In this document: positions 1 to 11,227 of the stretch, in pieces
Layout: every line of letters begins with the position of its first letter
Numbering within the stretch: the first letter of the stretch is position 1
Notes under the pieces: model-generated
Seen by the model: only the letters and a program-made list of their open reading frames with translations
Database searches by the model: none
Told to the model about the DNA's origin: nothing
NCBI GenBank assembly: GCA_030248295.1
Contig: JASANH010001213.1
Location: 620,001-684,000, forward strand
DNA length: 64,000 nucleotides
Origin: Mesodorylaimus sp. YZB2_4
Lineage: Eukaryota > Nematoda > Enoplea > Dorylaimida > Dorylaimidae
Reading direction: 5' to 3'
Position numbers and translations under genes: made by a program

Positions 1-2282
1 TTAGCGGGCATTAAAACATAGAAACCGTCCCCTGGTTGCCAGTTCCCTCCCTATGCTCCACCAGTGCGCTTTCGCAGCTCACTTGCCCCGATCTAATCTG
101 ATCCACAGCGAGCAGAAAGACACGATTAGGCCCACCCGAAGGCAGCCGTTTCTTGGCGTTAGTTTCTGCAGTCGCCATGCAGTTGCGCCACAAAATGAAA
201 ATTGAAAAGCACAAAAAGTAGTGAAATACGTTTTATAAAAGGTGGTTATGAACTTGAAGATGATTCTGCTTGAAAACAACTCTTGACCGTTCGCACGCGC
301 TTTCTTCCATTTGTTCACTTTTCGTCTCGCGAAAGTTTCGTCGCGTTTCGCCGTAAGATTGCGCTTTAGTTTTGTGGAAGTCAAAGACCTCAAATCACGT
401 TCTAGCCTTCCTGAATTCACAAAATTGCTCCCATAAAGCTGACCCTGGGTGTCAAAAAGCTACCGTGCTGTACGCATTTCTGCATAAATTGGCATAGACA
501 TACTTAACTGATGAAAGATGAGTTGGGCTGCTGCTTTCAAGCTTACACGTAGTTTTCTTGTCATGTTTTTTCAATGATTTAGCGCTGTGCTTACCGACTG
601 GCCAGCGCCTTACAATTCCCCTACACTTGTGTTAATTACTTTTGAACGCATTGTTATGTTAAAGACCCCAGTAGTGAAAACTACCCTTTACTAGTCGATA
701 ACAAGCAGAGCCAGTGAGCAGTAGGTGCGCTGCGCTAGTGCTAGAAGCTGGTAACATTCTCGTAGAAGTACCCTTTGCGGTAGCCTAATCATAAGCTATG
801 CGTAAGCAAAATGGCGTGAGATCATGACCTGGCAAGTATGCAAACTACCAATGCGTTTACATCACACGCATTCTGTCTGAGTTTTGCGCAATAGTATATA
901 GTTCTGGCTGCTATTCATCGAACTCGCTCATAGTTACATTCACACCCAGGCATAACATAATTATTTCCAAAAAAGGTCTGTTATGACAGACTCAAAACTT
1001 TTAGACCAGGCAATTAACACAGAGCCTGGTCTAAAACCAGGGCTTAGGATGGCTGGTCTACTCGGGCACAGCTGCACGACCTCTGGTTGTTGATCTAGGC
1101 AAATGTTGTCTCCCCCTCCTCCTCCTCCTCGTCATCTCCCCATGGACAAGAAATCGCGTATTCTGGAACTCAACGACGGCTAAACGGATTCTGATAAAAA
1201 TTGGCACGATTATAGATTCGGCCGATTCTGAAAAAAGTGCGGAAATTGAAAATTTTTTGTTCACCAGTTCTCGGGTTATTAGCCGGCGAAAATCGTCCGT
1301 TAACATCAGGCGTCCAGTTGGCTGGTCTAAGCAGGCACTACCTTGCCTGCTGATGCTTTCTTGCCTATTGTCTGAATAGGATGATGAAGACGAGCTTGAC
1401 GCTTCTGAAGGCAGGTAGTCATAATCAATATCGGAATCATCAGACTGGCGAGTCGCTGTCTGAGGAATTAGAATCAGTAGTATCTGACCCTTCTGATTGG
1501 TCAGGAATCACACGAGTGGGATACTCGACTTTAACTCAGGAGTTATCTCTTTTTATCTGGGGACGCCTGCAGATGTCTGATTTTGACAGAAATATTCGGG
1601 GCGAACACAAAACTTTATTCAGCGATTACGTACAGTGTGAAGGACCCTGCTTCAGTATCCCACTTTGCGGGATCATTCAACTGGTCCTGCTATGTCCCTT
1701 TTTAAGTTGGAACACATGAAACTATTGCTAAGTTTTCAAGAAAAGAAATGGACGGGAAAACCATGGGGAATGGCTTTTGCTGGAACCATCAGGCTAGCTA
1801 TCCATTATACTGTACTGTACTACATAGTAAGGATTTGAGTATCCTCAACCTGCCATCTTAACTCAGGCTCCAGGCAAGGCCTGCAATGCGCTTTTTTCCA
1901 CAGACGGTCCATTAATCACCAATATTTTATTGAAACACGCGGGACAACAAACTCGCCGTCGCAATTTAATCAGTGCGAAATAAGCACATCAAATAACTGT
2001 CTGTTGTTCAGTGCATTTTCATGAACACAAGAGGCAGATGGCCAGAGCCATTGCTTATCCTCAGAGAACAGATATATCCATGGCAAGTTCGTTAGGTACA
2101 ATTGTCAAGACCTATCATCGAAACTTAGCCGGTTCAGTCACGAGGGTGGACTTTTGAATGCATGTACGCACATACTGTAGGATGTCGAAGTCCACATGCA
2201 CACATATAAGAACCATTTCACCACCACCAAATCATAGGATGGAGAACTCACTAATTTTTGAACGTTGAGAAAACGTTCCCAA
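1..2282. other. intergenic, no supported gene
   Basis: No reading frame here has recognisable protein features. Short frames at the left edge (for example an ATG at 176 on the minus strand) could be an exon of a gene lying outside the window, but nothing confirms this. The stretch contains a 13-bp-stem hairpin (999-1036), a CT-rich CTC repeat near 1111-1138, and a tact/gta-rich spot near 1807. Confidence 0.5.
999..1036. repeat. 13-bp perfect inverted repeat (hairpin)
   Basis: TTTTAGACCAGGC at 999-1011 is followed after 12 bases by its exact complement at 1024-1036. The core GGTCTA recurs near 1055 and 1325. It could be the end of a degenerate foldback element or a structured RNA; no function is inferred. 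Confidence 0.6.
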
Positions 2283-3512
2283 CTACGCGTGTCGAATAGC
2301 CCTGGCCGAAGCAGTCGTCGTTCCAGTCTTCTTTCCGGTATGCTGGCCACCAGTCGTCGTCTTACCATTGCTGGCAGGCGCATAGCCGATGGCCTGTTTG
2401 AAGTCGTCCCTGATTGTCTTACTTAATGCGATATAAAGATAAAAATCCATGGACCTGGCCAGGCATTCCATTGCGGTATATATTATTAAAGACCCGTAGC
2501 CGAACAGCCTTGTGTTCACGTAATCATTGGCTTGTTCCATGCTGTATGTGAACACGATCTTCTTGCTCCGTCTTGCGTAATATGCGATGGCGTAGAGGAG
2601 ATAGCCCGATTGATTACAAAAGAACAAGACTACCATCACGAAAACCAGGCGTAGAGTGGCTTGCGTTTTATCCTTTTTCTCTTTCTCTAGCTGACTATTG
2701 GCTGTAGTGCCCGGGACGATCTTTTTCTGCCTCAGGCTTATCTTCATGCCTATTCTCAAGGAGAGATAAACCATCGAGAGCAGCAGCAGGACTGGAATGC
2801 CCACATCAGCTATGGCTGTCAGTACTGCGAAAGCTGTCGTTGGTTTGAGGGCCGTAGATTCCCACGCATAAATTGTGATGCCATCTTCGTTTTCGTGCCC
2901 CTCCGCCTTATATTCTATGGCCACCCGGGTCAGACGCACAAGGCTGGCTAAGATGATCACACAGATTGTGACCGACAGTATCACCTTTTCCGCTTTTGGT
3001 TGCACAGAAAGTGTAGGCTTGCACACGCCCAGAAATCGATCGATGGTCAGCGATAGAGCGCACATATCAGCCACCAACGAGAATGCGGAGATGACTGCAT
3101 TGAGAAGCATAGTTATCTCAGTGGCCCAGTAGTCGTATTTGTAGATGTCATCGAAAAGAGCGCCGTAGTCCAAAATCGATATAATGAATAGACTTGTAAA
3201 CAGAAAATTCATCACTGCGATGATCAGCATCCAAATGTAAAAGTGATCTTTCAATTTGACCGCCTTTCGATAGACAGCAAGGATGTTCAATGCATTCCCA
3301 ATGACGCCCAACGGGCAGATGACCAGGACGCATAGTTGGTTCATCTTGTACACGAAATGTCGCAACGAAGTCTTGCTTACCAGTTCCGTAAGTTGATCGA
3401 TTTTTATTTCAGTCCATGGCCAACAGTCATGCAGTTTGGAAAAAAGAATGTTTTCTGGCGTTTCATAAACCCAGTCAAGGGCAGACGTATTCGACATGCA
3501 CAAATTCATCAT
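2283..3512 (-). CDS. orphan rhodopsin-family GPCR, intronless
   Basis: A 409-residue seven-helix receptor in one open frame, starting at an ATG-ATG pair at 3512. TM1 runs about residues 58-80 with the conserved G-N (72-73). TM2 is about 91-112 and TM3 about 133-157, ending in D-R-F (158-160) in place of D-R-Y. TM4 is about 177-197, TM5 about 226-252, TM6 about 287-311. TM7 is about 336-361, where SMDFYLY replaces the usual NPxxY, followed by a basic helix-8-like stretch. The tail (about 375-409) is rich in Gly, Thr and Lys. The third loop is Lys-rich. Class A membership is clear. The D-R-F and TM7 pattern suggest a peptide receptor of the broad FMRFamide/myosuppressin type, but the ligand is unknown. 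It has no sequence-level partner among its neighbours and no intron, unlike two of the FMRFamide-like receptors in this window. Confidence 0.85.
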   Translation of the reverse strand: MMNLCMSNTSALDWVYETPENILFSKLHDCWPWTEIKIDQLTELVSKTSLRHFVYKMNQLCVLVICPLGVIGNALNILAVYRKAVKLKDHFYIWMLIIAVMNFLFTSLFIISILDYGALFDDIYKYDYWATEITMLLNAVISAFSLVADMCALSLTIDRFLGVCKPTLSVQPKAEKVILSVTICVIILASLVRLTRVAIEYKAEGHENEDGITIYAWESTALKPTTAFAVLTAIADVGIPVLLLLSMVYLSLRIGMKISLRQKKIVPGTTANSQLEKEKKDKTQATLRLVFVMVVLFFCNQSGYLLYAIAYYARRSKKIVFTYSMEQANDYVNTRLFGYGSLIIYTAMECLARSMDFYLYIALSKTIRDDFKQAIGYAPASNGKTTTGGQHTGKKTGTTTASARAIRHA

Positions 3513-5338
3513 GCTCCCAGAGACACTTAAGAGTTAACGTTTCAGAGCTACAGCTTTCGCAATTCGCAGCCTGAAACCGGTAAAAAGTTCCTTGGAGCTA
3601 GCGTTGGGATGTACCAGCCAAGTATTCTTTGTTTTACAGTACGAGTTTAAACTTTGCTTTAGCATTAGTAATGAGGCCTTTTTTGCTATTCCTTTTTGCC
3701 TGAGTTCGATGTAGGACAGCTAGAACTTTGTTCCTCTTAAGAGCAACGGCGTTCTGTGCGAATGGCATGGCATGAAGATATGTGCTCGAGCCGATGAACA
3801 TCGCTGTTGCAATCCATCATCGACAAATTGGGCAAATATTAATTGCAACCCATGAAGTGTGATATTCGTCCAGAGGAACCTGGAAACCAGTTGAGCGAAG
3901 TCTGATCAGGGTTGAGTTCTGTAATGTAAAGCAGGGAGGGCACAAGAAAGGGAGCACAAACTGTTTGTTGAAGACACACAGGATAGGTACAGGATTTGCG
4001 GGAGCATGCGACTATTCGATATCCAACTGGAGAGGGGTGTGAGTGGTTTTCCCGACCTGATCTTTCCCGCTGACTCGATTCCACACCCCTAATTTCTTGC
4101 CAGGTGCAGGCACACATCGTAAAACATTCGGCAGGAAAAGCAGCTTTCAAAAAGATGTAGCTGACGCTCTGAATAAATGCCTGGAAGGACAAGTGTAATC
4201 AGGTGAGAGCAGAAAAGAGGAGGAGGGGATCAGGCAGGTTTGATGAGGTGTTATGACGATTTATCAGTGCAGCTGTACGTGGTGTGTGTGTCTTTTTATG
4301 CGTGTAACAACGTTTGGTAGCTCGGAAAGCGAGGTGCCAAAAAAGGCGCAACTACTCTACGGGTACGTAGTCGTACTGTAAGTCGTGAAGAGGTAAGGGC
4401 GTCTCAAAAATAAATCATCAAAGCGATCAGAAAATTGCGCGCAATTACTGGCGAGCTTGACACATGGCTGGGTCAATAATTTTGTGTAACGTGTAATGCA
4501 TGCGTGAATATAGATATAAATATTCAAATCATATCTTTTGAAAAAATATGAATAGATATTCCTTTAAGATACACAGAAGCTATCCAATATTTAAAGCTCA
4601 TGGTATATCCAATAGCTTCAAAAATCACAGTTATTTCACAAAAATTTCAAAAGTTTAAAGCCTAAATCAAAATGGCCCCTTCTATTTTTCTTGCTATTCC
4701 CTGACTGCGGTGGTCGGCTGCGGTTGTTGCGGCCGTCGGATGAATCGACCAAGCGCAGTGGCCACACCTTACTTAGCTTCGACGCATGAGACCTGAAGAA
4801 GGTGCAGGGGCACGCGATCGACCAGTTTGCGAAAAAATGCACATTGCAGGAAGACCGAGGGCTCCGTCAGACATTGTCTACAAGAGGCTGGTGAGGATAG
4901 AGACGTGCTTGCCTAAACTTGACCGTAAAATAAGCTCTGATTTCTATAAAATCACACTCGAAAACTTGTAGGACACCAGTGCATATGTGCTCACTCACAG
5001 CGGCTAGAAATGCATTTCGACGTTGGTTTGCTAGCCCGTTTAGTAGAATACGGGCTAGATATTTATTTGCCAAATATATATCGTTGATATACCCGTTGAT
5101 ATAGATACGATATTGATAGTCATATCTCAAAAGATACAAATATTCATAATCCATATCAACACTATTGTAAGGCCAAAGAATCTGAAAAAAGGTGTAGACC
5201 GAGTGGAGATTGAATAGGAGTCGCTTTAAAATAGTGAGATGGCTCCAACAATGGCGCGCGCGGCCGGGAATTGCCAGGAGGCGTCGTGGCGAGTGACAGC
5301 GCGATGAGGGTTCTGACAGCAGTACCAAGCAAAAACTA
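3513..5338. other. intergenic, no supported gene
   Basis: No coding signal was recognised. AT-rich blocks near 4508-4600 and 5050-5160 share short strings such as aaatattca and may be ends of an old element. Frames across 4867-5391 on the minus strand run through the tRNA and are shadows. Confidence 0.5.
5331..5335 (-). terminator. Pol III terminator (T5)
   Basis: On the minus strand a run of five T lies three bases past the discriminator base of the tRNA-Pro gene, which is the usual RNA polymerase III stop. Confidence 0.7.
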
Positions 5339-5410
5339 GGGCCGCTCCGGGATTCGAACCCGGGGCCTCTCGCACCCAAAGCGAGAATCATACCCCTAGA
5401 CCAAGCGGCC
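5339..5410 (-). tRNA. tRNA-Pro (anticodon TGG)
   Basis: The 72-base gene folds into a full cloverleaf. The acceptor stem GGCCGCT pairs with AGCGGCC and is followed by discriminator C, normal for eukaryotic tRNA-Pro. The D arm carries the box A pattern TGGTCTAGGGGTATGATTCT. The anticodon stem CTCGC/GCGAG encloses a loop with TGG. The T arm carries box B GGTTCGAATCC. There is no intron and no encoded CCA. The close match to the metazoan tRNA-Pro consensus and the T5 terminator argue that it is functional and not a SINE head. Confidence 0.95.
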
Positions 5411-7294
5411 GTTACGTAATTGTTAATTCCCTATTCAGCGCGAGATACGAACGCCCTTCTTTTAACTTTCCCGGCAATTCTCGAGTACCTGAATAAATAC
5501 TCCGCCTATCTAGTGCAGTGTTTATTCATGGACTGATCGTGAGTCTGATCGTCATTTGTGTCCAAGAGCAGCAAAATGAGAAGGCAACGGTTTGAACCAT
5601 GCCTCCTGCTGTCCTAAGAACACCAATGAGGTCTGTCCATGTGGTGGAGCTACAGTAGGCAGTATTGTTTATTTTGTTCCGGGAATGCAAAGAAACGTTT
5701 TTAGTGCATTTGATGATGGAAAGGGAAATTCACTGGTGCTGTAAGTGCGAGTGGGCGATTGGATGCAAAGGAGCGTGTTCCTGTGGTGCACGCAAGGCAA
5801 TGAGCTAACTTGTGAGGTTCAAATACCATACGAGCTTCACTTGACCACCGGACTGGGTAAGCATAGACGGATTGGATTGGACCAAACGTCCACTTAAATT
5901 TCAGCTTTGAGCAGATTACTGAAGTTTTTGTACCTTAAGATCCTTCCTGGTGCAGCATACAATAGACGCCAGCTTTTTATTACCTATCCTATAATACACC
6001 CCTGGAGAGATAAAATGTGGATTGGCCTCGGGGAGGAGAGCACAATCGAAAGACGGATACGGATATTTAAAATGCCATGCAAAACAGGCCGTTACAGAAT
6101 GACAACAAGGTTTCGGTGTCCAATAACACCGTAAAATCACTGCATTACACATGTTTGGTGTGCAGCACATATGCACATATTGTATGTGCGGAGTGCATAT
6201 AGGCATAAAGCTGATCACCTCCCACTGGACTCAAAGGCAATAAGAAATCACTCGACTCCAAAGCACATTCCTGCGGCGAAAATTGTATTTGCCCCGTTAT
6301 ACTCACAAAAATTTTCAACAGCACATGAAATCCCTACAGTAATATACATGCAATAAAAAAGAAAATACTGCGCAGGAGAGAAAATAGCGAGAACTATTAC
6401 TGATACTATAGCTCAGCATTTGGAAAAGTATACTATAAAACTTCTTGCGGATGGAAGAACATGCACAGTGCGATGCCTATATGTATGCTATTCCTGTGGG
6501 AACTAGTTCTGGCTCGATGAACAATGCAAATTTATTGGACATTACTGGAAAAGCCATTGCATCAGATGATCCTGCTGTCAGAGTAGATCGATAAGTTTAG
6601 CGAATAGCTGAGCAAACCAGTTGAGGGCTGAGTGGCTGGCAAGGGAACATCGCCAAACGTTAAGTCGAACTTTGGAAAACACAAAATTGTAATTTGTTTC
6701 TACGAGTATGCACCCAGAAATAAATAACAATAACAGCAGGGAGTCTACGTCAGTATCTGACGACGCATCCCCTCGTGGCGCGGGTCAACGCAGCAAAAGA
6801 TGCATGTTTCATGTTTTGCTGGCTCTTTCGGGCACTTTTGCTACATATTTTTTCTGCGCCAGGTGTGCTTTGAGACCATGCCTACTGTAAGTTGCGCTAC
6901 AGTGAAGCAATGTAGGCACACAAATGAGCTCATGTACTCGTACTCCATATCAGAATCCTGCGTAAAATTTTCTTACTACTAGAACTCCATCGCAAATCAC
7001 ACCGTCTGCAGGATCTGTAGAAAAAGTGTAAGGCTTCCCAATGTCCGAATTGTTTATTCTGTTCCATCGTCGTAATAACAGGCACTATGACCGCAAAATT
7101 GCTTTTAATATTTCTTCTCAGTTCCACGTCGACAGCGTGAAAGACTCCTTCGGTAGACGCCAGACAGTTAAAAAAATTCAAGTCGATTCAAGTTTTATGC
7201 CAATATGAACCCGTGCATAGACAATAGGTGCTCGGTGTACTGTACATAGATTGCCCGAGTAAGGTTCGAGGCAGAGGTATCGGAACAAGCCAGC
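5411..7294. other. intergenic, no supported gene
   Basis: Several frames of 60-100 codons occur, none with recognisable domains, helices or codon bias. I see no RNA gene here. Confidence 0.5.
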
Positions 7295-7712
7295 GCGGCC
7301 GCGATGGTGCAGCGGTTTGGCATTCGTCTCTCCGTATCGCTTGGTAGCCAGTGGCTGGGCTCGTCCTGGGTTCGATCCGCGGTGATTGAGGTCGGTTTGC
7401 GAACCATAAACCCTCGCCGACCTTGCACGTCACACCTTGGGTGACTCACCCGGTACCGCCGAGGTGCTCCGAGTGGAGAGACGGAAGCCAAACTAGGAGA
7501 CAACCTCGGCTGTCGAACACCGACAGGGTTCAAAGCCCGCCTGTCATCGTATAAAGAAGTCGGTGTCTAATCCAGGATGTACCCCCGTGGAGGTGCTCCT
7601 AGTGGAGACACGAGGAGGGAGGCTGCTGTGTGTGCTGGTCCCCGCACTGCTTATAAGCTTTGACTGCTGGCTGGTATGCAAAACGGGCTTCGGCCCACAA
7701 AAATGAAAAAAT
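7295..7712 (+). mobile_element. tRNA-derived SINE, family 1
   Basis: The head resembles a tRNA, with box A (tggtgcagcgg, about 7305) and a perfect box B GGTTCGATCC at 7370-7379. A roughly 330-base unrelated body follows, ending in an A-rich tail near 7712. A second copy in inverted orientation lies at 32885-33196; both share the head, the segment resembling tgactcacccggtacc, and a later gtggaggtgctc-like segment. The head cannot form a full tRNA cloverleaf, so it is not a tRNA gene. It would be mobilised by a LINE partner. Confidence 0.75.
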
Positions 7713-8047
7713 CAAACAAGCCAGCCCCCTGCAATACTTACTTGAGCTGCTGGACTGCGGGGGACACCCCAGCATTTTTCAAGAGATAATTTGAGATCGA
7801 TTGATTACTTGCAAGCAGGCTATACGAATTTAGCAATATTTATGGCATATTTTATTGCAGCAACTTACACTACGACTTTACAGCACCACACTGTGTTTGA
7901 TCGCGATGATGCAATAAAGAATGCCGAGAAAGCTATCCCAAATGCGCTGGTGTAAAGCGAAGCAAATGATAATCGTTACTAGTTTCGAGCTACGTTGGTA
8001 AAGAAGCGCTGGATGAATGCAGGCGTTGGGATAAATCCCGTATTAGA
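7713..8047. other. intergenic
   Basis: Nothing was recognised between the SINE tail and the next MITE. Confidence 0.5.
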
Positions 8048-8049
8048 TA

Positions 8050-8512
8050 CCGGATTTCCTCGAAATCCTCCCCCCCTCTGGTTATACTCCCCCGTATAGA
8101 CCCCGATCGAACTTTATCCTCCCCCTCTGAAAATCCTCCCCCGGGGACGAATTTGAATTACCGCAAAAAATCATCAGGTGTGGAAAATGTGAAGGATATG
8201 AGTGTTAGCATGATAGAAAATGTTTTCCTTGAAGAGTCAGATGATGGAAATGAGGTTGAAGACGAAAATATCGCGCATATTGATTGAATTCGGCTATGAG
8301 TAGCATGAATACGGGAAGAGAAGTATTGAAATAAACAAAGTTAGCAGTACTTGTTGGCAAGCTTTAGACTGTCTATCGTTCTATAATGGCATCTGGAAAA
8401 TGTTTGAGTTTTATTCTTCCCTCTGGAAATCCTCGCCCTCTGGTTATTCTCCCCCCGTCTGGGACCCATTTGAAAAAATTTCTTCCCCGGGGAGAATTTC
8501 CAGGAAATACGG
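8050..8512 (+). mobile_element. TA-flanked MITE, copy 1 of 3
   Basis: A non-coding element of about 463 bp with terminal inverted repeats beginning CCGKATTTCC. It is bounded by TA on both sides (8048-8049 and 8513-8514). The outer 60-100 bases on each side are C-rich (cctccccc, ccccgggg). The middle, around the string caggtgtggaaaatgtg, is shared with copies at 30762-31245 and 63516-63994. TA duplication suggests mobilisation by a Tc1/mariner-type transposase supplied elsewhere. No transposase frame is present. Confidence 0.75.
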
Positions 8513-8514
8513 TA

Positions 8515-9074
8515 CTAACGACAGGCCTCTGTTTTGGAGATGCGGCGAGCAACTGTGACAACCATGGCCGTAGTTGCCTCCTGAATGCGAATGTTCACCT
8601 CGCATTATTTCAGGGTCCATGGTATCGACGGATTGCGTGTGGTCGATGCTTCCGCAGTTCTTGACCAAATATCAGCAAACACCAACTCTTCAACAGTAAT
8701 GGTCGCTGAAAAAGCGGCTGATATGATTAAGCAGGATAATAGATAGACAGAGAAGAGCATGAAGTCAAATTCAGATTGGGTCAGTAAAATAACGTAAGTT
8801 TTTGTCGTTCCTGCTTGATATTCGCAGACTCTGCAAAATTTCCAGATTAACAAGGTTTTGAGCTTGAGAAAGCTTGACATACAAGAATAGTTTTATGAGA
8901 CCCCTTTGGGACACAGTGGTGGGGACTTGACATTCAGAAAATTCTGGACGGATGCGTGTCAGTAAACTTAGCTTTCTGCTTTATTATTAGACCCTGCGCT
9001 AGCTAAAAATGAACGATTTTTGCTCACGAAACATCGCAATATAATAATTTACTGGTTTTCGGTTACTCCTTTTA
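8515..9074. other. intergenic
   Basis: No gene was recognised. Frames that run from inside the MITE into this stretch are not considered coding. Confidence 0.45.
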
Positions 9075-9241
9075 TACAGGGTTGGCGATAGTCAAAGGTC
9101 CTCAAATAGTTAACCCAAATACTGTAATTGCTTTCGCATCAATCAATCAATCAATCGCTACAATCAAATAGCTATCAAATTTTTAAAAGCTCGTGAATTA
9201 TCTGAGTTGAAAATCCGTCGACCTTGGTTGCCAACCCTGTA
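9075..9241. mobile_element. short TA-flanked MITE
   Basis: TACAGGGTTGGC at 9075-9086 is matched in inverted form by GCCAACCCTGTA at 9230-9241, and each end is flanked by TA. The roughly 170-bp interior has no frame and contains four AATC tandem units near 9140. Size, TIR and TA flanks fit a Tc1/mariner-mobilised MITE. Confidence 0.6.
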
Positions 9242-9644
9242 TAGGCAGTCTGCATCCTATTCTGCTTACCAGTCGCAGAAATCTCAATTGAATAAATTGA
9301 GAATCACATAAACTGAAATCACATCACGGTAAATTCCTAAATTGGTCATCCCTTTAATTCCGTTTCCCTGGTGGAAAGATAGGAAAAGTCTTCGCTGATT
9401 ATCGATGCAGTTGACGTCTTTGGATTACCAGACTGAGCAGGATGTGTTGCACTTGCACTTTCGAGCCATGATGAGGCTTTTATGATGTTTCGAAAGTGAA
9501 CGCCATTTTACAGGTAACGAAACAAGCAAAAATCCATACTGCATTTTGCCTTGAGCCAGAGACAATATTTGCAAAGGTTTTTCCCCGTAGTTTTTTGTCA
9601 GTTTTAGTGATGAATAAACTCTTTAGACCTGTTTTCGTTCTCCA
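9242..9644. other. intergenic
   Basis: No supported gene. Confidence 0.45.
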
Positions 9645-9829
9645 TAGACTTAATCTATTCCTGCGCATAACATTGTGCAGTTGTGCAGTGCAGTAGACTT
9701 AATCTATTCCTGCGCATAACATTGTGCAGCTGTGCAGTGCAGTAGACTTAATCTATTCCTGCGCATAACATCGTGCAGTTGTGCAGTGCAGTAGACTTAA
9801 TCTATTCCTGCGCATAACATCGTGCAGTA
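9645..9829 (+). repeat. 49-bp tandem repeat, about 3.8 copies
   Basis: The unit starts tagacttaatctattcctgc and recurs at 9645, 9694, 9743 and 9792, exactly 49 bases apart, with one or two base changes between copies. It is a minisatellite. It lies about 350 bases upstream of the four-helix gene at 10178, so it could affect that promoter, but nothing shows this. Confidence 0.9.
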
Positions 9830-10177
9830 GTGTGCTGAAACTGAAATACTGCCAGAATCATTTGGTTAAAAAACCCGCTAGGAAATATTGACCGCCTAAT
9901 AATTTTAGTTGGCACTGAAATGGCGAATTGAGCGGCATTATAGTTGGTGGCGCTTAACGCATACGCTTACCGTTGCCTGGCGTCGAATATTTTAAGCCTT
10001 AATGACAAACGTTGAAAAGTGATCTTCGCTGTCGTAACTCGAGCCAAATGCGAAGGTCACTTTCGTGGGCGAGTCGACGAGCATAGTGCATGTTTTCACC
10101 ATTTGATACTTACACCCATAACGCGTGCTTTTGCTCTACCTTGTTGTATCCAAGCAAGAAGCATTCATCCGTTGCCG
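9830..10177. other. upstream region of the 10178 gene
   Basis: This 348-bp stretch should hold the promoter and 5' UTR of the next gene. No TATA box or clear regulatory motif was identified. Confidence 0.4.
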
Positions 10178-11059
10178 ATGTCTCTGTCAAAATACGAAAT
10201 GCCGATCAGCAAGCGTCACATGAAAGCGCGGAGAGCAGTTCGTGCATTAGCTGCTTTTGGATTGATTATTTCCATCCTTCTTATCGCGTTCGACTCTGTC
10301 TCGCTGGGATTCGGTATATCTAACGAGACTGTCATCCCAGTCAATGCCGAGTGTCAAGTGTCCTATTGTTATACTGGGGCTGGCCTCTGGGCTGGAGTTT
10401 CTGGCATCATTGCATCAACTTTCGGCCTTATTGCTTTGAGAAAATGCAAAACTAGCAAAACTTACCACGGCATATATTTTGTGCTATGTCTCTTCTCCTC
10501 GTTGTGCAATGCAGTAGCCTTCCTTCTTGGTTGGGCTTGCGATACCGGCCTCTTCGACTGTTTACGCTATCACCAGGAAAGTCCTAGTATCGACAGATCA
10601 TTAAAAATTATGGCCATTATGTATTCGTGTCTAATTTTAGAAGTTTTTGTGCACAGTAAGTTCAAATTTCCAGTTCCGTTCGATATAGAATTTAATGAAT
10701 ACTCTCTTCTTCACCGTTAAAGTTTCCGAGTGTTCATACTGTAGGTCCTAGGCGTCTATTTACACCTTTTCAATGGAGTACACTCTTTTTGTCCGATTAC
10801 AGTGGTCTCAAGTAACGCTTCGATTGGATTCGCCCTGTACAACTGCTGCCTGTCAGACCCACCTAATTGCGATTCCTGCCGCCCAGTGATTTACGACGAT
10901 CAAATTAACAATTCGATTCAAAACAACTACGAATTACCTGAAAATACGTTTGATAAAACGAAGTCAAGAATGTTGACGCAAAGCGACTTTCCAAAAGCAA
11001 ATTATACACAGTCCTTGCCTCGTTATGTTATTTTGTCCAGAGGCCCTACGAATGTTTGA
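10178..11059 (+). CDS. four-helix membrane protein, claudin/MARVEL-like, two exons
   Basis: Exon 1 is 10178-10655 and exon 2 is 10803-11059. The 147-bp intron starts GTAAGT and ends TTACAG, and phase 1 is kept across it. The product is 244 residues. TM1 is about residues 23-45. A loop with N-glycosylation site N-E-T and cysteines in a Cys-x(4)-Cys arrangement follows. TM2 is about 69-88, TM3 about 100-120, and TM4 about 140-165, which the splice completes. The C-terminal tail of about 75 residues is polar, with Cys-Cys, Pro-Pro and Tyr motifs. Four helices with intracellular ends resemble the claudin/PMP22/MARVEL superfold; no diagnostic W-GLW-C-C signature is seen, so the family is tentative. 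The first ATG (10178) is used because upstream extension of the frame has no ATG. It would sit in the plasma or junctional membrane. Confidence 0.7.
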
Positions 11060-11227
11060 TTCGAAGCCGTAGAAAATGCAGATTGTTTTGCTCGATTTTA
11101 TTTGCGCACTGATATGCACATTTAGTCGTTTTACGGAAAAATGTTTTAGCACTTCTTTTCACATAGCTCAGCTAAGAGTAAAAAGAAATAGGATTTTATC
11201 ATACTGTAAAAGACGCGTTCATATTGG

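Noticed and set aside
79-420. 113-codon minus-strand reading frame
   Set aside because: Hydrophobic and basic patches but no recognisable family or start context; could be an exon of a gene beyond the edge, not supportable.
4867-5391. 174-codon minus-strand reading frame
   Set aside because: It reads through the tRNA-Pro gene and has no domain features.
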